A stretch of 64,000 nucleotides of DNA from Streptomyces brevispora. Its GTDB lineage: Bacteria; Actinomycetota; Actinomycetes; Streptomycetales; Streptomycetaceae. The notes under the pieces were generated by a model. The model saw only the letters and a program-made list of their open reading frames with translations. It ran no database searches and was not told the origin of the DNA. The translations under genes and the position numbers were made by a program. Shown here in pieces: positions 59,105 through 64,000 of this stretch (positions within the stretch are counted from its first letter, which is position 1; every line of letters begins with the position of its first letter). The stretch covers positions 1,860,001-1,924,000 of the forward strand of contig NZ_VIWW01000001.1 of assembly GCF_007829885.1 (NCBI RefSeq), in the 5' to 3' direction.

Positions 59105-59980
59105 GGGCTCACCCTGCGCACGCACGCTCGCTCGCTCGTTCCGCTCTGGGCGACTCCGCGTTGGAAGAGGTTTGGGACGTTTCCCATGTCAGTGACCTGG
59201 TGATGCCGAGCCGGTAAGCGCCCAAACCTCTCCCCACTCGGCTGCGCAGCGATCTGCGTGGACTCCTTGAGTCTTGGTACGAGCGGAACCGCGCACCGGT
59301 GGGGTCGGGATCGCTCCGGGGCTGCGGCCGGAGCAGGTCCAGTGCGGGCGGCGTTGTCACCGCACGTCCGCGGCCGGTGAGGCCCAGCCGGCTTTCCAGC
59401 AGTCCGTCTTGAGCGAACGGTTACCCTCGCCGTCCGAGCCGGCCTCGGCCATGTCGTCGAACAAGCCGTCGGCAAGGGATCCCGCCAGGCCCCGGTCACA
59501 CCCGCGTTCGGCGCGGCTCGCGTTCCTCGCGGCCTGCGGCACCCCACACACCGCACGCACCGCACGCCCCGCACGCACCGCCGAACGGCCCGTGGGCGGG
59601 GCCATTCACATCACGGGTTCGTTCCTGGCGGCGGGCTTCCCGACGGCGGCCGGCACGCGGGGGGGGATCGACAGCATGCACGCGGACCACATGACGCGTG
59701 ACCCCTGTCGCCGTACGACCGCTCCCAGACAGCCCCGTTGTCGCGCCCGCCCTGCACGACACTGTTCGCCCCCAGAGCGCCGAAGCGTCAGAGCGCCGGA
59801 GAGACCGAAGCGTCATCACGAAATATCGAGAACAGTTACACAGGATCCCCACAATCATCTTAGGATCACACCCGTCCGGACCTCCGAGCGACTCACACCT
59901 CAGAGGCCGGCGTGCATCCACGGCGCCGCACGCGGACGCAAGGCGGCAGCAGTGATCGAGAACAAAAACCAGGAGGTGGC
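59105..59980. other. 876-bp stretch without a supported gene
   Basis: Open frames on both strands look non-coding (skewed composition, no ribosome sites). Visible structure includes a perfect 11-base inverted repeat AGAGGTTTGGG/CCCAAACCTCT (59166-59176 and 59221-59231) with a 44-base loop, a run of CGCACGCACGCTCGCTCG just before it, and a CACACCGCACGCACCGCACG-type run near 59548-59580. It could be a decayed gene or mobile remnant. Confidence 0.5.
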
Positions 59981-60769
59981 ATGTCTCTTCGGGATGCGCC
60001 GAGGTACTCGATATCCAACGGCGCCCGGGGCGTGAAGGGCAGAGGCACGGCACGCCGGGCCGACGGAGCCCTGGTGGTTGGGCTCGTGGCCCTCTCCGTC
60101 AGCATCTCAGGGTGCTCCGGCGGGGACGAGGACACGGCTTCGGTTTCGGTCTCGGCGAGCGCATCGGCTTCGCCGTCCGTCACGGCTTCGGCCTCCCCCT
60201 CCGCCACAGTGTCGACATCCCCTCCCGCCACCGTCTCGTCGTCACCGACCGCGGCTCCCTCGAAGAAGCCCGTCGTCATGGCGACGGTGAGTACCTACGC
60301 CGGGTGGAACCTCCAGAAGGCCGTGGCAGACGCCCACAGTCACCACGTCAAGTCCGTTTCGTACGCCGACGCGAGCGAGCTGAAGCGTTCCGTGGTGCAC
60401 ACCTCCAACTGGAAGGTGTGCTCGCAGAACCTGTCCGCCGGTACCCACCGGACGACGGCCGCGCTCGCGTTCAAGATCGTGGAGGCGAACGAGTCGTGTG
60501 CGAACCCGCCGCGCTCCTCGTCCGGCGGTACGTCCACCAGCGGCGGGTCGTCCTCGTCCGGCGGCAGCAGCTCCAGCTCGGGTGGGAGTACGGCGACGGG
60601 CGGCAACTCCACCACGACGCAGGTCTGCAGCATCCGTTCCAACGCCGGGAATTGTTACCACGCCGGGCAGTTCTGCAGGAACGCCGATGTCGGGGCGCAA
60701 ACCACTGACGCGGCCGGACGGAAGATCACGTGCAGCTATCAGGCCAGTGCGAACCGGTGGCATTACTGA
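59981..60769 (+). CDS. Lipoprotein with PASTA-like domain and Cys-rich C-terminus
   Basis: A 262-residue exported lipoprotein. A basic N-terminus and hydrophobic helix end in the lipobox SISGC. A Ser/Ala/Thr-rich linker (about residues 45-90) precedes a PASTA-like module (VSTYAGWNLQKAVADAHSHHVKSVSYADAS...VCSQNLSAG), which usually binds peptidoglycan. A Ser/Gly linker and a 45-residue Cys-containing end (CSIRSNAGNCYHAGQFCRNADVGAQ) follow, with five Cys. The latter suggests a disulphide-stabilised surface domain of unknown role. AGGAGG precedes the ATG by four bases, a tight spacing. Confidence 0.75.
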   Translation: MSLRDAPRYSISNGARGVKGRGTARRADGALVVGLVALSVSISGCSGGDEDTASVSVSASASASPSVTASASPSATVSTSPPATVSSSPTAAPSKKPVVMATVSTYAGWNLQKAVADAHSHHVKSVSYADASELKRSVVHTSNWKVCSQNLSAGTHRTTAALAFKIVEANESCANPPRSSSGGTSTSGGSSSSGGSSSSSGGSTATGGNSTTTQVCSIRSNAGNCYHAGQFCRNADVGAQTTDAAGRKITCSYQASANRWHY

Positions 60770-60890
60770 GGTACCCGCGCGGTACGCCGGGGGATCTGCG
60801 TGATCAGCAGCGCACCCCGCTCCGAGCTGACCGCGGTCAGCATGCCATGTGGGGCTGACAGTTCCGGCTGGTCACCGCAGGCTCTGTTCA

Positions 60891-60910
60891 TGAGAACGGG
60901 TTCTGGCTCA
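60891..60910. repeat. 20-bp direct repeat, left copy
   Basis: The sequence beginning TGAGAACGGG and ending TTCTGGCTCA is identical to 62476-62495. The two copies bracket the 60971-62290 gene. Confidence 0.9.
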
Positions 60911-60970
60911 CTTTCCGTGCGGCATGCACTCTGAGTGACGATTGTCAGTGGCAGGGGAGAGAGTGCCGGT

Positions 60971-62290
60971 ATGACACTGCTGCCGATCACCGCGCCCGCG
61001 TCCCTGCTGGACGTCCACCATCTCGACCCCGAAGCCGGCGGATGGGGGTTCAGGGTCGATCACGCGGTGGCGACGGCGGCCGGCGACACATACGTGCTGA
61101 CCGGCCTGCACCGCTACCGAGCGCATGCGGCCGGCTCGGCCGACCCCGCCGAGCAGGATTTCGGCTACCAGCTGATCACCCGCCACGGCTCGGACGGAAA
61201 GCCCACCGCCACCGCCGTGTTCGGACAGGCGGTGCCGGGCGGTGGCCCGTCGGCCATACCGGAGGGCGACGTGACGACTCTGGCCGTCCTCCCAGACGGC
61301 ACGGTCGCCGTCAGCTCCAAGCCCGGCAGCACCCACCTCCTGTCCCCGGACCTGGACGAGGTCCTCGCCTCCTGGCCGATGTCATGGGGCTGGGAAAAGC
61401 AGCAAGGCCCCGGAGACGACCCGTTCGCCGCGTCGATCGCCGTCACCCCCGCGGGTCGGCTGCTGTGCATGACCTCCGAGTACGGACTCAGCAACTGGGC
61501 CGGCGCCCACCCCAACATCGTCGCCGTCTCCGAACCCGGCACAACCCTCGGCCCGGGCCGCAAGCCCGTGCTGCGCGCCATCACGACCTTGGACGCGCGC
61601 ACCGACTGCCAGAGCGACGCCGACTCGTACGCCCACGTGCGGTATGGCGACGAGCCGGTGGGACGCGTCAACCGGCCATCGCCTTCGTTGACCGAGGCCC
61701 TGTCTGAGCTCACCGGGACCAGCGGCAGCCTCTACGGCTACGTCGACTCCAAGATGACCCGCCCGGCAGCGCTTGGCGATGACCTGTTCGTCGTCCCGGT
61801 CTTCGGGAAGACCTACCGTTCGACCAACCGGGGGCAGGAGTTCAGCTTCGCCCTCGTCGACGACGGCGGGGTGTTGCAGGGCCGACTGGGAGGCTTGCAC
61901 CTGCGCGAGGACAGCCCGTTCACCGGCTTCGACTTCACTGTGGTTGCCGACCCGTACCGCGCCCGTGCCTTCCATCTCAACCGCTACGGCCTGTACGCGT
62001 GGAGCGCCGACGGGGTGCTGCGCGCCCGGATGCCCACTGCGGAGAAGTCCTTCAAGCCCCTTGTCCACTTCGCCTTGCTGGAGTGCACACCCGCAGGGGA
62101 GCTGCTCCTCGCACACCGCAAGCAGCACCTTCTGCTGCGGGTGCCGGTGCCGCAGGACCTGGACGACCTGGCGGTGGCGGTGGAGGCCGCGCTGAAGGGC
62201 TACGGGCGTGAGCGCGCCGCGCTGAAGAAGCAGTACGCGCCCGTGAACTGGCTCTGGTCGGACAGCGCGGCCACCGTGAACCATCTCTGA
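60971..62290 (+). CDS. Unknown protein, probably beta-propeller
   Basis: A 439-residue cytoplasmic protein with no signal peptide. Repeated strand patterns, each ending in sequences such as VAVLPDGTVAVSSKPGSTHLLSPDL, TPAGRLLCMTSEYGLSN and FALLECTPAGELLLAHRKQHLLL, suggest a seven- or eight-bladed propeller. The C-terminus (VEAALKGYGRERAALKKQYAPVNWLWSD) is helical. No catalytic motif is seen. ATG at 60971 with GGGGAGAG upstream. It lies alone, bracketed by a 20-bp direct repeat. Confidence 0.75.
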   Translation: MTLLPITAPASLLDVHHLDPEAGGWGFRVDHAVATAAGDTYVLTGLHRYRAHAAGSADPAEQDFGYQLITRHGSDGKPTATAVFGQAVPGGGPSAIPEGDVTTLAVLPDGTVAVSSKPGSTHLLSPDLDEVLASWPMSWGWEKQQGPGDDPFAASIAVTPAGRLLCMTSEYGLSNWAGAHPNIVAVSEPGTTLGPGRKPVLRAITTLDARTDCQSDADSYAHVRYGDEPVGRVNRPSPSLTEALSELTGTSGSLYGYVDSKMTRPAALGDDLFVVPVFGKTYRSTNRGQEFSFALVDDGGVLQGRLGGLHLREDSPFTGFDFTVVADPYRARAFHLNRYGLYAWSADGVLRARMPTAEKSFKPLVHFALLECTPAGELLLAHRKQHLLLRVPVPQDLDDLAVAVEAALKGYGRERAALKKQYAPVNWLWSDSAATVNHL

Positions 62291-62891
62291 CGATGCACCA
62301 TCTCGATTGCCGTGCGTGCGTGCGCGTCGTACCGGGTGCGGTGAGGCTGGTAGTGCCGCACGTGGAAGCCAAGTCCGTCCAGCGAACCCTTCGCTCCCAG
62401 GGCCGGCAACCGGTCCAAGGGCTCGACTACAACCGTCACTCAGCGTGCAGGCTTCACGGAATGTGAGCCAGAACCTGAGAACGGGTTCTGGCTCAGTTTC
62501 TGTTTGCACCGTGAGTCGCAAACAGAAACTGAGCCAGAACCGAGAGCGGACAGCAGATGTGCGCCGCTTCGGGAGGCGGAATGGTCTGCGACTGTTCGGT
62601 TCGGGGAGCATTGGGCGAGCGGATCAGGCTCGGAAAGAACGGCGGCCCGTTGGTGGTGCGCCTCCAGGTGATCTCGCCGTGGACGTCATCGGCGATGATC
62701 TCGCCCCTGCGGCCCCTCCCGGGGAGGTACCAGGCGCTCTGCCCCGGGTCCTGGGGCTGAGCTCTCTGGGTCGACTGCGTCGGGCGGTATCGGGCGGGGC
62801 GGGATACGGATCGCGATAACTGCCGGACCCACCGGCCGGCAGACAGGCAAGCAGGCCCCGGCCGCCCGGTGGACCACGAGGGCAGGGACCC
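62291..62891. other. 600-bp stretch without a supported gene, holding the inverted-repeat cluster
   Basis: The region contains the inverted-repeat cluster at 62464-62541. Plus-strand frames lack ribosome sites. A minus-strand open frame around 62560-62820 reads GEIIADDVHGEITWRR and similar, with no start codon, and could be a gene remnant. Confidence 0.45.
62464..62541. repeat. Nested perfect inverted repeats
   Basis: Three copies of the core TGAGCCAGAACC or its complement. A 12-base hairpin pairs 62464-62475 with 62484-62495. A 23-base perfect inverted repeat pairs 62484-62506 with 62519-62541 across a 12-base loop. The shared middle arm can pair either way. Its first part is the right copy of the 20-bp direct repeat. 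Confidence 0.92.
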
Positions 62892-63530
62892 TCAGCCCAG
62901 TCCGTTCCCGCAGCCGCAACAGAACCTGGACGCAGCCGGGTTGACGGTGGAGCAGGAGCCGCACGTCTTCTCCTGCCGCAGCGAGGAACCGCACTCGCCG
63001 CAGAAGCTCCCGCCGAGCGCCTGTGCCCCGCAGGACGGGCACCGAGGCTGCGCCTGCTGACCGACGTTGAGGCCCTGCGTGAGGTTCGTGGACTGGAGCT
63101 GGTCAGCGATCTGACGCCGCCGGGCCTCGGCCTGGAGCTGGGCGATCTCCTCCGTGGCGATGGGGGAGCAGCGGGCGCACTGGCCGACCTGACCGTTCCA
63201 GCAGATCTCTCCGCAGACCCAGTCGCCGCACCCTCGGCACTGGTTGAAGCGGTTGGCTATCTCGTTGACGGCGGTGCGCATCGCCTTGTCCTTGGCGGCG
63301 GAGTTCGTACCGCGGTCCAGCAACCGGTCGGCGGCGTTGCTGATGTTGGAGAGCGACCCACCGAAGAGACTGCTCACACCACGCACGAGGTTCTGGCCGG
63401 TTTCGCGGAGGTCACGCTCGAAGGCGGAGCGGTAGCCGTTGCCGCAGCGCTCGCAGTGGAACTCGAACTGGTAGCCCTGCGTGTTGGAGAGGTCGCGGAT
63501 GTTGTCGGTGAACGGAACGGCTTCAGACAC
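62892..63530 (-). CDS. Zinc-ribbon protein
   Basis: A 212-residue protein with many Cys pairs. An N-terminal ribbon (FHCERCGNGYRS) is followed by a helical part (LVRGVSSLFGGSLSNISNAADRLLDRG). A middle cluster has CRGCGDWVCGEICWNGQVGQCARCSP, and the C-terminus has two ribbons (CPSCGAQALGGSFCGECGSSL and CGSCSTVNPAASRFCCGCGNGLG). It resembles proteins that carry DZANK-type ribbons; the function is unknown. The ATG at 63530 has no strong ribosome site. Confidence 0.85.
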   Translation of the reverse strand: MSEAVPFTDNIRDLSNTQGYQFEFHCERCGNGYRSAFERDLRETGQNLVRGVSSLFGGSLSNISNAADRLLDRGTNSAAKDKAMRTAVNEIANRFNQCRGCGDWVCGEICWNGQVGQCARCSPIATEEIAQLQAEARRRQIADQLQSTNLTQGLNVGQQAQPRCPSCGAQALGGSFCGECGSSLRQEKTCGSCSTVNPAASRFCCGCGNGLG

Positions 63531-63632
63531 GTCTTGTTCCCATTTCTACTTCTACTCTCTGTCTCGATCATCGGGTCGATCCGGCGTCGGCCTCGACGTC
63601 GAGCCGGCGTCGGCGTCGTAACGGGCCGCTGG

Positions 63633-64000
63633 TCAGGAGCCGAGAACCAGCCCCGTGAGCGGTTCGAAGCCGTGGCGGGCGGCGTAGTGGGGACCTTCCA
63701 TGAGCAGCAGCGTGTTGATCAGCATCCCGCGGCCCATGAATCCGGCGATCTCCGGTTCCGTCGCACCCGAGGAAGCCAGGAGCCGGTGGATCTCGCCGAA
63801 CAGGCGTCGCGATTCCTCCCCGATCACCGGCTCGCCGGCGGCCGCGGAGAACGCGTGCGCGAAGACGAGCACGGCGGGCCGCTGTCGCAGGACGAGTTCA
63901 CGGTAGGCCGATCCGATGCGGGACGGGTCGAACCCCCCGTCCGCGAGGCAGGTGCTGAAGGCACGCAGGACCTTCTCGCCCGAGAACTGGTGGGTCAGTA
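63633..64000 (-). CDS. TetR-like regulator, 3' end only
   Basis: The frame is open from the window edge, giving at least 121 residues ending at the stop at 63633. The part visible reads LTHQFSGEKVLRAFSTCLADG, followed by helices VLVFAHAFSAAAGEPVIGEESRRLFGEIHRLLASSGATEPEIAGFMGRGMLINTLLLMEG. This fits the end of a TetR HTH and its ligand-binding C-terminal domain. The N-terminal HTH lies beyond position 64000. Confidence 0.65.
   Translation of the reverse strand, partial: LTHQFSGEKVLRAFSTCLADGGFDPSRIGSAYRELVLRQRPAVLVFAHAFSAAAGEPVIGEESRRLFGEIHRLLASSGATEPEIAGFMGRGMLINTLLLMEGPHYAARHGFEPLTGLVLGS

Noticed and set aside
59274..60035. 253-codon plus-strand frame before the lipoprotein gene
   Set aside because: Composition is random (Pro/Arg/Ala/Ser), it overlaps the start of the lipoprotein in another frame, and no ribosome site is present.
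62307..62819. 170-codon plus-strand frame across the inverted-repeat cluster
   Set aside because: It runs through both arms of the perfect inverted repeat and shows no protein-like pattern.

Overview
The base composition (very GC-rich, with third-position G/C bias), the GTG/TTG starts with GGAGG-type ribosome sites, and the gene content (cslA-glxA glycan locus, sortase E, DasR-like sites, HTH/DUF397/anti-sigma-like trio) point to a Streptomyces chromosome or a close relative.

Left part (1-37.7 kb) is mostly ordinary Streptomyces housekeeping and accessory content. It starts with a PAS-GGDEF-EAL cyclic-di-GMP protein (probably cdgA). An ectoine/hydroxyectoine uptake block follows (ehuB-C-D-A, flanked by a EutA-like isomerase, a 2-hydroxyacid dehydrogenase and an IclR regulator). 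Two identical tRNA-Lys(CTT) genes lie 7.7 kb apart. Between them are an MFS exporter, an acyl-CoA ligase, an AA10 LPMO with two DasR-like sites, an SPFH protein and a cell-wall amidase-like protein. Next come cslA-glxA and a convergent GH6 lipoprotein, the hyphal-tip glycan set, with which the LPMO, SPFH and wall proteins probably belong. After that are a class F sortase (with a 161-bp MITE at its 3' end), an HAD phosphatase, an LARTG-anchored surface protein, a divergent ROK/Gfo-Idh-MocA pair sharing a perfect operator, a FAH hydrolase, a YidC paralogue with DUF6412, a DUF3311/SSS symporter pair, a class E sortase (the likely anchor enzyme for the LARTG protein), a SEC-C protein and a GNAT.

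The remarkable part is 37.86-57.22 kb, a defence island in two face-to-face and divergent units. Plus strand: Vsr-like nuclease, a C5-methyltransferase homologue that has lost its catalytic Cys, and a second C5-methyltransferase that keeps it. Minus strand, converging on these: an XRE-HTH + GHKL (MORC/MutL-like) ATPase, an unknown protein and a DUF6339-like protein, with 1-4 nt overlaps. Plus strand, diverging from the HTH-ATPase: a small acidic protein behind a hairpin-rich leader, a 1599-residue fusion of a sacsin-like GHKL domain with an SF2 helicase, a UvrD-like helicase, DrmA and DrmB. The DISARM core pair DrmA-DrmB is thus combined with two GHKL ATPases, two further helicases, two C5-MTase homologues and Vsr. 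The usual DISARM partners DrmC, DrmD, DrmE and DrmMI are absent. I read this as one composite modification-dependent defence system, though common function is inferred only from adjacency and overlap.

Right part (57.2-64 kb): an anti-sigma-like ATPase, HTH (DUF5753-type) and DUF397 trio, a gene-poor stretch, a PASTA-like lipoprotein, an unknown 439-residue protein bracketed by a 20-bp direct repeat (one copy inside a large perfect inverted repeat), a zinc-ribbon protein and the 3' end of a TetR-like regulator.
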